Positions 57,406-64,000 of a stretch of DNA of 64,000 nt are shown piece by piece; position 1 is the first letter of the stretch, and each line of letters opens with the position of its first letter. The stretch is from Streptomyces cinnamoneus (GTDB taxonomy: Bacteria; Actinomycetota; Actinomycetes; Streptomycetales; Streptomycetaceae). Where the stretch lies: assembly GCF_002939475.1 (NCBI RefSeq), contig NZ_PKFQ01000001.1, positions 682,001 to 746,000 on the forward strand. Reading direction: 5' to 3'. Made by a program: the position numbers and the translations under genes. The notes beneath the pieces were generated by a model, which did not search any database, had not been told where the DNA came from, and saw only the letters and a list, made by a program, of their open reading frames with translations.

Positions 57406-57955
57406 CCCGTCTCCGCCCCTTTCCCGCCACCACAGGTGCCCCGGTCCTCCCCCGGTCGCCGCTGCCCGGACCCGGGCGGCCGGGCGGCCGTCCGTGCCCG
57501 CGTCCGCCGGCCCCCGGGGCCCCGCGGACGCGGGCTCGTTCGCGTTGTCCCTTTTCCCCGCGGCCGGCACGGGACCCGAAAGCTGCGCGGTTTGTCTTCC
57601 GACTTCTTCTTTATCCCGGACAAAAGATTGCGCTCGCGGCATCCGGATCGCCACAATCAATCACTTCGGGAATTGGCGCAGAAATATGCGCGGTGGCTGA
57701 GAGTGTTGCGCGGGAGTAGCCGTAGAGAAGCCGCCCGGGGTAGTATCCGCAACCACTTCGGTTAGCCATGCCCCGGGACCTTCACCCCGCCGCGGAACCG
57801 CGTGTTCACTTCAGGAGCCGCCATATCCGGTACGCCTCATCGGCGACTGCCGACCTCGGTGCGGCGGAACATTTCCCATCCGAAACAGCGGTTCCGGTGT
57901 CTTTTTCTCCGCCTGAGACTCAGCCGACGGGTGCCACCAGCGAAAGGACGTGACG
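57406..57955. other. Intergenic region with terminator and promoter
   Basis: 550 bp without a credible gene. A perfect 12-bp stem, GCCCGCGTCCGC at 57496-57507 pairing with 57524-57535, encloses a self-complementary CCCCCGGGGCCCC centre and is followed by a T-rich stretch; it is a strong terminator for the monooxygenase gene. Downstream (57580-57960) the GC content drops. A TAGTAT hexamer at 57741-57746 could be the -10 for the thioesterase-like gene, but no TAGGGG box stands 30 nt before it. Confidence 0.6.
57496..57535 (+). terminator. Strong hairpin terminator after the monooxygenase gene
   Basis: Twelve perfectly paired outer positions plus a paired GC-rich interior, followed by TCGTTCGCGTTGTCCCTTTT. 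It lies 90 bp after the stop. Confidence 0.75.
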
Positions 57956-58660
57956 ATGTCATCGGCCTCTGTCGATGTCGAGTTTATCAGGATTAATCAG
58001 CTTCACGTGCCGAGTACGTTCAGGCTGGCATGCTTCCCGCACGTCGTCGGCTCGTCCGCCCCCTTCCTGCTCCTGTCGGAGCTTCTGCTGCCGACGGTCG
58101 AGGTCGTGGCGCTGCGCTATCCCGATACGGGCGGGAACTGCCCCGTTCCGCGCATCGCCGATCCCGAGGTCCTGGCCGACAGCGCCTTCGAGACGCTGGT
58201 GAAGTGCACGGACCGGCCCCTGGCGCTCTTCGGTCACCGGATCGGGGCCCACATCGCCTACCGCGTGGCGCAGCGGCTGGAACACGAGGCCGGAACCATA
58301 CCGACCACCCTGTTCGTATCGGGCCAGGAGCCTCCTCCGCGGGCCCCCGGGGAGGCCGCCGCCCGGCCCGCCCTGAGCTGCCCCGTCGTCGCGCTCGCCG
58401 GAAGCCGGGGCGGCCGTCCGGTGCCCGCCGGCGCCGAGGAGTGGAAGCGGTGTACCGACGGCCGGTTCGGTCTGGAGGTCTTCCCCGGTGAGGCCGACTA
58501 TTTCCGCTCCGGCGGGCGTCAGCTGGTGAATCTCATCCACGACCAGCTCATCTCCCTGCCCGGGCGACGGGAGAAGACAAGGGATCATAGGGGGCCGGAT
58601 AAGGGTTCCATACCCGCCCCCCGGCTTCCACACTCGTTCCGGGTGAGGGACGTGCCCTGA
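57956..58660 (+). CDS. Thioesterase-like pseudoenzyme, catalytic triad and lid lost
   Basis: A 234-residue relative of type II thioesterases. It keeps the N-terminal fold (RLACFPHVVGSSAPF, VVALRYPDTGG) and the elbow region FGHRIGAHIAYRV. The nucleophile Ser of GHSxG is Arg95, the Asp of the GDSD-type loop is Ser (ALAGSRGG), and the GGHFF His region reads GEADYF. The lid, about 60 residues in the neighbouring TEII, is also missing: SGQEPPPR runs almost directly into LSCPVVALAG. A 35-residue charged tail follows. Hydrolysis is therefore not expected; it may bind a carrier protein or regulate a partner, or be a decaying gene. The ATG at 57956 follows AAAGGA with 8-nt spacing. Confidence 0.8.
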   Translation: MSSASVDVEFIRINQLHVPSTFRLACFPHVVGSSAPFLLLSELLLPTVEVVALRYPDTGGNCPVPRIADPEVLADSAFETLVKCTDRPLALFGHRIGAHIAYRVAQRLEHEAGTIPTTLFVSGQEPPPRAPGEAAARPALSCPVVALAGSRGGRPVPAGAEEWKRCTDGRFGLEVFPGEADYFRSGGRQLVNLIHDQLISLPGRREKTRDHRGPDKGSIPAPRLPHSFRVRDVP

Positions 58661-58785
58661 CCCGACGCCTGGGCGGTTGACGCCGGTTTTCCCTATGCGG
58701 TCCCGCCCCGAGTGAGACCGCTCCTTCGCACCTTATGGGATCGATTGCGCGGCGCACCGCTCACGTCCGGCACGAGGAAGGAAGC

Positions 58786-60198
58786 GTGCGACCAATGAGC
58801 GCGAAGATCTTTGCCCGTGACGCGGTGCGGACCCTGCCCGAATTCGAGCGTGACGCCCTTCTCGTCGCGCAGGTGCTCCGCGAGCGCGGTGTGGGCCCCG
58901 GTGACCGCGTCACGCTCAAGGCCGGCAACTCCGCCGCATGGGTGGCCTCGTTGCTCGCACTGATGCACATAGGCGCGTCGGTCGTGCTGGTCGACCAGCA
59001 GGAGCACCTTGAGGAGACCCGCCGGATCATCCTGCGCACGGGCACCAAGCTGGTCCTGTGCGACGAGGACGCACCCCTCGACGACGAGCAGGAGGCCATC
59101 CACGTCTACGAGCTCCTGGTCGCCGCGGCCGGCCGCGTCCCGACCGAGGAGCGGTTGTCCTTCGACGCCTGGCGCGAGCGCCCGGACGGGCTGATCATGT
59201 GGACGTCCGGCTCGACCGGCTCGCCCAAGGGCGTGGTCAAGTCCGGCGGGAAGTTCCTCAAGAACCTCGAACGCAACGCCGACCAGGTGGGGCACCGCGA
59301 GGACGACGTCCTGTTGCCCCTGCTGCCGTTCGCCCACCAGTACGGCCTGTCCATGGTGCTCATCGCCTGGATCAGGCAGTGCTCGCTGGTCATCGCGCCG
59401 TACCGGCGCCTGGACCACTCCCTGCTGATGGCCGCCCAGTCCGGCGCGACCGTCATCGACGCGACGCCCGCCAGCTACCGCAGCATGCTCAACCTCGTCA
59501 CCCGCAAGCCGAGCCTGCGTCCCGCCCTGGCGGACGCGCGGATGTTCTGCGTCGGCGCGGCGCCCCTGGACACCCCGCTGGTCGACCAGTACATCCAGGA
59601 GTTCGGCATGCCGCTGCTGGACAGCTACGGCAGCACGGAGCTGGGCAACATCGCGTTCGCGACGCTCGACAACCCGGTGGCCTGCGGCCAGGTGATGGAC
59701 GGCATCCGGCTGCGGGTCGTCGACGACGAGGGCCGGGACGTCGCCGCCGGCCAGGCGGGTGAGCTGGAGGTCGACACCCCCGACGGCATGGAGGGGCAAC
59801 TGGCCGAGGACGGTTCCCTCGTGCCCACGCCGGCCGGCTGGCAGCGCACCGGCGACCTGGGCTACCTCGACGCGGTCGGCAACCTCTACGTGCTGGGCCG
59901 CAAGTACGCGGTCCACCGCATGGGGTACACGCTCTACCCGGAGCTGATCGAGCGGTCGGTGGCCGCCAAGGGCTGTTCCGCCAGGATCGTGGCCCTGCCC
60001 GACGAGCGGCGCGGAGCCCAGCTGGTGTTCTTCGTCGAGGACGGCGAGGGACTCGGGGTGGCCCACTGGCGCGACCGGCTGCGCGAGATGCTCGCGGCCT
60101 ACGAGCGGCCGGACCGGGTGCTGGTGCTCGACCGCTTCCCGCTCAACCGCAACGGAAAGCCGGACAAGCGCCAGCTGGAGCGGCTCGCGGCCGAGTGA
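58786..60198 (+). CDS. Acyl-CoA ligase (ANL superfamily), starter-unit activation candidate
   Basis: A 470-residue ANL ligase, shorter than fatty-acid ligases. Motifs: MWTSGSTGSPKGVV (A3), LDSYGSTELGN (A5), RTGDLGYLDAVG (A7), LGRKYAVHRMGYTLYP (A8, where the usual Asp of GRxDD is altered to Lys-Tyr) and NGKPDKRQLERL with the catalytic Lys. In guanidinobutyrate-type starter pathways a dedicated CoA ligase follows the monooxygenase and amidase; its place here fits that role. The GTG at 58786 has AGGAAG at 5 nt, while ATG 58795 is too far from it. It may be co-transcribed with the thioesterase-like gene (125-bp gap). Confidence 0.85.
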   Translation: MRPMSAKIFARDAVRTLPEFERDALLVAQVLRERGVGPGDRVTLKAGNSAAWVASLLALMHIGASVVLVDQQEHLEETRRIILRTGTKLVLCDEDAPLDDEQEAIHVYELLVAAAGRVPTEERLSFDAWRERPDGLIMWTSGSTGSPKGVVKSGGKFLKNLERNADQVGHREDDVLLPLLPFAHQYGLSMVLIAWIRQCSLVIAPYRRLDHSLLMAAQSGATVIDATPASYRSMLNLVTRKPSLRPALADARMFCVGAAPLDTPLVDQYIQEFGMPLLDSYGSTELGNIAFATLDNPVACGQVMDGIRLRVVDDEGRDVAAGQAGELEVDTPDGMEGQLAEDGSLVPTPAGWQRTGDLGYLDAVGNLYVLGRKYAVHRMGYTLYPELIERSVAAKGCSARIVALPDERRGAQLVFFVEDGEGLGVAHWRDRLREMLAAYERPDRVLVLDRFPLNRNGKPDKRQLERLAAE

Positions 60199-60249
60199 GC
60201 CACCCCCCGCGGCGCGCGGGCCGGCACGGCAGGGGCGGGCAGGGGACGC

Positions 60250-60285
60250 TAGGGGTATGTTCCCCACCCGGCCGGTCAATAGCAT
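60250..60285 (+). promoter_or_regulatory. Putative LAL-activated promoter for the acyltransferase gene
   Basis: TAGGGGTATGTTCCCCA at 60250-60266 contains GGGG/CCCC symmetry. A -10-like TAGCAT (60280-60285) begins exactly 30 nt after the box and 13 nt before the ATG, so the transcript is probably leaderless or nearly so. Geometry equals 55637 and 51961 (minus). Confidence 0.6.
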
Positions 60286-60292
60286 TTCCGCC

Positions 60293-61207
60293 ATGACCAC
60301 CGCGATCGTCTTCCCCGGCATGGGGCCGTCACGGTTCGCCGACGCGGGCCGCTTCATGCTGCTCAACCCCTACGCCAGGAAGCGGCTCGCCGTGGCCGAC
60401 GAGGTGCTCGGCTACCGGGTGGCCGAGCGCTTCCGCGAAAGCGGCGCCGACTACTCCGAGTTCGCCCAGGTGGCTTTCCTGGTCAACTGTCTGGCACTCG
60501 CCGACTGGGCCGCCGACGCGCAGGGCGAGGAACCCTCCGTGTGCGTCGGCCCCAGCTTCGGCCAGAAGGCGGCCACCGCCTACGCGGGCTCCCTGTCCTA
60601 CGAGGACACGCTCCTGATGACCGCCGCGATGGCGCGGTGCGAGGAGGAGTACTTCCGCGAGCACCACCAGGACGTGGTGACCCACTCTTTCACCCGGCTC
60701 CCCGCGGACCGCCTCGCCGAGGCCCTGTCCGAACTGGACGAGCGGGGCGAGTGGTACGAGTTCTCCGGCTACCTCGACGACGGCTTCCACCTGCTGTCCC
60801 TGCGGGAGGGACGCCTCGACTGGTTCAAGAAGCGGATCAGCGAGCTGGGCGGCTACTCCATGTACTCGATGCGCCCGCCGGTGCACGCCAAGTCCTTCGC
60901 CGGGCTGCGGGAGCTGGTGGAGCGCGAGGTGCTGAGCCGGTTCACCGTCGCCGCGCCGCGGATCCCCCTCGTGGCCGACCAGGACGGCACCGTCCTGGAC
61001 TCCGCCGAGGGCGTCCGCACCATGCTGCTCGACACCTTCGACCGGCCCATCGACTGGCCCGCCATCGTCACCTCCCTCGACGGCCTCGGAGTGAAGAAGC
61101 TGCTGTTCTCGGGGGCCGACAACCTCTTCCGCAGGCTGGACCGCACCAAGCGCGCCTTCGAGGTCGTCGCCCTCAGCCCGAAGACCGCCGTCGCGGCCCG
61201 CCGCTGA
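60293..61207 (+). CDS. Acyltransferase of MCAT fold (acyl-CoA:ACP transfer candidate)
   Basis: A 304-residue acyltransferase related to malonyl-CoA:ACP transacylase. It starts AIVFPGMGPS, has the nucleophile elbow as VGPSFGQK (Ser kept, but the usual GHS is GPS), and the catalytic His in MRPPVHAKSF. Altered surroundings of the Ser suggest a substrate other than malonyl-CoA. Stand-alone enzymes of this type load 4-guanidinobutyryl-CoA onto the first ACP of arginine-primed polyketide synthases, consistent with its neighbours. No ribosome-binding site is seen before ATG 60293 and the predicted promoter is only 8 nt away, so leaderless translation is likely. Confidence 0.82.
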   Translation: MTTAIVFPGMGPSRFADAGRFMLLNPYARKRLAVADEVLGYRVAERFRESGADYSEFAQVAFLVNCLALADWAADAQGEEPSVCVGPSFGQKAATAYAGSLSYEDTLLMTAAMARCEEEYFREHHQDVVTHSFTRLPADRLAEALSELDERGEWYEFSGYLDDGFHLLSLREGRLDWFKKRISELGGYSMYSMRPPVHAKSFAGLRELVEREVLSRFTVAAPRIPLVADQDGTVLDSAEGVRTMLLDTFDRPIDWPAIVTSLDGLGVKKLLFSGADNLFRRLDRTKRAFEVVALSPKTAVAARR

Positions 61208-61247
61208 ACACGGGGCGCCGGAGCCGGAGGTGGGGCCGGTGGGGCGC

Positions 61248-62531
61248 ATGACTAACATGACCAGGGTGGAGCAGCCTGACTGGACCCTGTGGCGCGCACG
61301 CGCCGTCGACCTCACGCTTTGCCTCGTCGTCCTGACGGCGCTCGTCGCGATCCTCAGGTCGACCGAGTCCACCATCGACTGGGTCGCGCCCGGGCTCCAG
61401 GCCCTCGCCGCGGTGTCGCTGCTCTTCCGCCGCACGGCACCGCTGCCCGTCCTGGTGCTGATGCTGTTCGCCGCCATGCCGATGTTCGTCGAGGGCGTGC
61501 TGCCCGGAACGCTGCCCGAGGTGGACCGCGCCGGGGTGTGGGTGCCGCTGGCGGCGCCGTTCGCCTGCTACAGCGTCATGGTCTACGGCACGGAGCTGGT
61601 GCCCGCCTGGACGTTCACCGCGGTGCTCACCCTCATCGCGACCCGGCCGTGGTCACCCGAGGTCGCCATCATCGCCCCGGGTCTCCTGCTGACCGCGGTG
61701 CCCGCGCTGGCCGGCATGTACGTGCGGGCCCAGCGCCGGCTGACCGACGCGCTCAGGGACCGCGCCGAGCGGGCCGAGCGGGAACAGCACCTGCTCGCCG
61801 AGCAGGCCAGGGCCGAGGAGCGGGCGAACCTGGCGGTGGAGATGCACGACATCCTCACGCACCGCGTGAGCCTGATGGTCCTGCACGCCGGGGCGCTGCG
61901 GCTGAGCACCGCCGAGGATTCGACGCGGGCCGCGGCCGAGGAGCTGCGCGCGGCGGGCTGTCAGGCGCTGGAGGAGCTGCGCGAGTTCGTCGGCGTGCTG
62001 CGGTCGCCGTCCACGCCGGCCGACGAGGAGGAGGCCGGTGACGACGAAGAGACGCCGGACGGCCTGCCGCTGGTCGGCGGGGGCGACGGCGAGGAGGCCT
62101 CCGGCGAGCCGCCGGCCCGCGACCTGGCGCAGCTGGTGGCCGAGTCGGAGGCGGCCGGCATGCGCATCGAGCTCGTCGAGAGCGGCAACCGGCTGGTGGC
62201 CTCCCCCGTGATCGGCCGCACCGCCTACCGCGTCGTCCAGGAGGCGTTGGCGAACGCCATCAAGCACGCCCCGGGCGCCCCGGTCCGGGTGCACGTCCGC
62301 TACGCCTCGGACCGGCTGCACCTGACGATCCGCAACGAGGAGCCCGAGCACGGCCCCGCCCTGGAGCTGAGCCGCAGCGGTTCCGGTGTCGGGCTGACGG
62401 GACTGCGCCAGCGCGTCGGGCTGGTCGGGGGCGAACTCCGGGCGGGCCCGCACCCGGACGGCGGCTTCGAGGTCGACGCCGAACTCCCCGTGTTCGTACC
62501 GGCCGCCGGCGATCTGCGCCGGGGCCGCTGA
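61248..62531 (+). CDS. NarL-type sensor histidine kinase, orphan
   Basis: A 427-residue membrane kinase. About four to five N-terminal helices (residues 10-160) precede a HisKA_3 domain with phospho-acceptor motif EMHDILTHRVSLM. Between it and the ATPase domain is an acidic low-complexity insert (DEEEAGDDEETPDG). The HATPase has VVQEALANAIKHAPGA (N box) and SGSGVGLTGLRQRV (G box). No response-regulator gene adjoins it within the window, which is unusual because these are normally paired. The start is uncertain (GTG 61230 or 61239, ATG 61248 or 61257); GGAGG at 61225 favours one of the earlier three. Confidence 0.87.
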   Translation: MTNMTRVEQPDWTLWRARAVDLTLCLVVLTALVAILRSTESTIDWVAPGLQALAAVSLLFRRTAPLPVLVLMLFAAMPMFVEGVLPGTLPEVDRAGVWVPLAAPFACYSVMVYGTELVPAWTFTAVLTLIATRPWSPEVAIIAPGLLLTAVPALAGMYVRAQRRLTDALRDRAERAEREQHLLAEQARAEERANLAVEMHDILTHRVSLMVLHAGALRLSTAEDSTRAAAEELRAAGCQALEELREFVGVLRSPSTPADEEEAGDDEETPDGLPLVGGGDGEEASGEPPARDLAQLVAESEAAGMRIELVESGNRLVASPVIGRTAYRVVQEALANAIKHAPGAPVRVHVRYASDRLHLTIRNEEPEHGPALELSRSGSGVGLTGLRQRVGLVGGELRAGPHPDGGFEVDAELPVFVPAAGDLRRGR

Positions 62532-62613
62532 GAACCGGCCGGTACGACCAAAGGCGCCGCCCTTCCCCGAAATCCGGCCCAAAGAATCGCCCCGCCGCCG
62601 ATGGTTTTGGGCC

Positions 62614-62635
62614 ACCCCTGTCTTTGGACAGGGGT
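62614..62635. terminator. Hairpin in the histidine kinase/GT39 gap
   Basis: ACCCCTGTC-TTTG-GACAGGGGT is a perfect 9-bp stem with a 4-nt loop, 83 bp after the histidine kinase stop. It may terminate that transcript or serve as an operator. The remainder of the 333-bp gap (62532-62864) shows no gene. Confidence 0.6.
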
Positions 62636-62864
62636 CGGCGTCCCTGAGCAGGCACGATGCCGACGGCTCCCCGGACCCGTCCGCAGCCCCGGCCCGGCCC
62701 GCGAGCCCCGTGACGGCCCCGTGGGGCCCGGCCCGCGATCACCCCTCGTTTACGCCCGGCACCCCGTGGTAGCTGGACGGAAGCCCCATCCACGCACCGG
62801 CCGCCCGACCACCCCGGCCGGCGGGTGCGCATGTCCACGGGCTTTGACGAGAAAGAGGAAGCCG

Positions 62865-64000
62865 GTGACCAGCACAATCTCCGTCACGACGCAGCGCCCG
62901 GGGCGCCTGCCGGACGCACCGCCCCCGTTGGCGCGCAAACCGGTCCTGACGATCGCCGCCGCACTGGGCGTCGTCCTCCTGCTGACCAGCGGCCGCTACG
63001 GCTACTTCGGCGACGAGCTGTACTTCCTGGGGGCCGGCAAGCACCTCGACTGGAGCTTCGCCGACCAGCCGCCGCTGCTGCCGGCGATGGCCCACCTCAT
63101 GGACGCACTCTTCCCGAACCAGGTCATGGGGCTGCGGCTGCCCGCGACGGTGGCCGTCGCCCTCGGCACCCTGCCGGCCGCCCTCCTGGCCCGGGAGTTC
63201 GGCGGGGCCCGGCGGGCCCAGGTGCTCTCCTCCGCCGCGTACGCGGTCTCGCTGTACACCCTGTGGACGGGTCATCTGCTGGCCACGTCCACCTTCGACC
63301 TGGTCCTGTGGATGCTGGTCAGCTGGCTGGTGGTGCGCTGGGTCCGGCTGCACCACGAGGGCGTGCGGGCCGACCGCCTGCTGTTCCTCGCCGGCCTGGC
63401 CACGGCCGTCGACCTTCAGGTGAAGTACCTGATCCCCGTGTTCTGGGCGGTGCTCGCGGTCAGCGTCCTGCTGACCGGTCCGCGTGCGCTGCTGACCCGG
63501 CCGCTGCTGTGGGCGGGCGCCGCCGTCGCCGTCGCCGTGTCCGTGCCGGCGCTGGTGTGGCAGGCGCGGCACGGCTGGCCGCAGCTGGCGATGGGCGGGG
63601 TCATCTCGTCGGCCAACCAGCAGAGCGGGGCGCTGCTGAGCAGGCTCGCGATCGTGCCGTACGTGCTGGTGCTGGCCGGGCTCCTCACCGGCGCCGTGCT
63701 GTTGTGCTACGGACTGTGGTGCCTGCTGCGGGTGCCGCGGCTGCGGCCCTACCGCTTCGTCGCGTGGACGGCGCTCGGTGTGCTGCTGGTCTTCGTGGTC
63801 ATGGCGGGGCGGCCGTACTACGTGGCGGGCCTGTTCTCCCCGCTGTGGGCGGCCGCCGCGGCCGAGCTGGAGCGGCGGGAGCCCGCGAAGTGGTGGCGCT
63901 GGGCGGCCACGGCGCCCGCGTTCGTGGTCACCGGTCTGCTGTCGGTGGCGCTCGCCCTGCCGGTGCTGCCGGTCTCCGCCGTGGACCCCACCGACGGTCT
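62865..64000 (+). CDS. GT39-type membrane glycosyltransferase, truncated by window end
   Basis: Translation from GTG 62865 stays open to the last base (378 complete codons). It encodes a polytopic protein of the PMT/ArnT-like GT-C superfamily, which transfers sugars from polyprenyl-phosphate donors. The first membrane helix (about 25-43) is followed by RYGYFGDELYFLGAGKHLDW with the catalytic Asp-Glu pair near residues 50-51, then QPPLLPAMAHLMDALFPNQV and further hydrophobic helices. GAGGAAG lies 5 nt upstream of the GTG. It is the only gene cut by the right edge. A role in surface glycan or product glycosylation is open. Confidence 0.85.
   Translation, partial: MTSTISVTTQRPGRLPDAPPPLARKPVLTIAAALGVVLLLTSGRYGYFGDELYFLGAGKHLDWSFADQPPLLPAMAHLMDALFPNQVMGLRLPATVAVALGTLPAALLAREFGGARRAQVLSSAAYAVSLYTLWTGHLLATSTFDLVLWMLVSWLVVRWVRLHHEGVRADRLLFLAGLATAVDLQVKYLIPVFWAVLAVSVLLTGPRALLTRPLLWAGAAVAVAVSVPALVWQARHGWPQLAMGGVISSANQQSGALLSRLAIVPYVLVLAGLLTGAVLLCYGLWCLLRVPRLRPYRFVAWTALGVLLVFVVMAGRPYYVAGLFSPLWAAAAAELERREPAKWWRWAATAPAFVVTGLLSVALALPVLPVSAVDPTDG

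Noticed and set aside
57701..57746. TAGTAT (57741) as a fourth LAL promoter
   Set aside because: The sequence 30 nt upstream is CGGGAG, not TAGGGG.
58588..58695. TAGGGGG at 58588 and reversed CCCTA at 58691 as promoter boxes for the CoA ligase
   Set aside because: No -10-like hexamer lies 30 nt downstream of either in the correct orientation, and the first lies inside the thioesterase-like coding region.

Overview
The window is very GC-rich, with GTG and TTG starts, purine-rich Shine-Dalgarno sequences and many actinomycete-specific families (cslA/glxA, LAL regulators, Nsd-type regulator, DUF397, DUF5302, DUF5997, separate LigD-type NHEJ enzymes). This points to a Streptomyces chromosome or a close relative. 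No rRNA, tRNA, CRISPR array, phage or intact transposase gene is visible. One MITE-like element lies at the left edge.

Layout. 0.05-0.2 kb: MITE-like element whose right end supplies the stop codon of a TetR gene. 0.2-1.3 kb: TetR regulator divergent from an NTF2-like protein, with two matching operators. 1.3-3.1 kb: CYP158-type P450 plus quinone-forming-type cupin, without the type III PKS that normally accompanies them. 3.3-9.7 kb: secreted and cell-surface proteins (DUF6528-like, CapA-like lipoprotein, SH3-like), a degenerate caspase-like protein, and a divergent NHEJ polymerase/ligase pair. 9.8-15.1 kb: the cslZ / glxA / cslA beta-glucan locus that acts at hyphal tips. 15.3-28.3 kb: small hypothetical and membrane proteins, a HEAT-repeat protein, a PAS-SpoIIE phosphatase, an Nsd-type regulator divergent from an APH-fold kinase, a large secreted amidase, and an orphan DUF397 protein. 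28.3-38.3 kb: an acyl-CoA catabolic block (two Ltp/thiolase-like proteins, DUF35, crotonase, two acyl-CoA synthetases, a PaaK-like ligase, nitronate monooxygenase) whose gene order resembles the mycobacterial sterol side-chain genes. A matching acyl-CoA dehydrogenase with a KstR-like operator sits at 42.5-43.7 kb. 38.3-42.4 kb: a Ser/Thr kinase with eight 42-residue TPR-like repeats, then DUF5997 divergent from a LysR-type effector domain that lacks its HTH. 43.8-48.0 kb: PAP2 phosphatase, methionine aminopeptidase with XRE protein, a type II thioesterase and a second CapA-like protein.

48.1-61.2 kb is the most interesting segment. Two paralogous LAL regulators flank a type II thioesterase and are followed by an amide-forming L-amino-acid monooxygenase (IaaM family), a thioesterase-like protein that has lost its whole catalytic triad and lid, a CoA ligase, and an acyltransferase of the MCAT fold. 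This set matches the logic by which amino-acid-derived (for example arginine-derived) starter units are made and loaded for large modular polyketides. No PKS is present in the window. Three promoters in the segment (thioesterase, monooxygenase, acyltransferase) share a TAGGGGT box exactly 30 nt upstream of a -10-like hexamer, a plausible LAL target. 61.2-64 kb: an orphan NarL-type histidine kinase and a GT39 family membrane glycosyltransferase cut by the window end.
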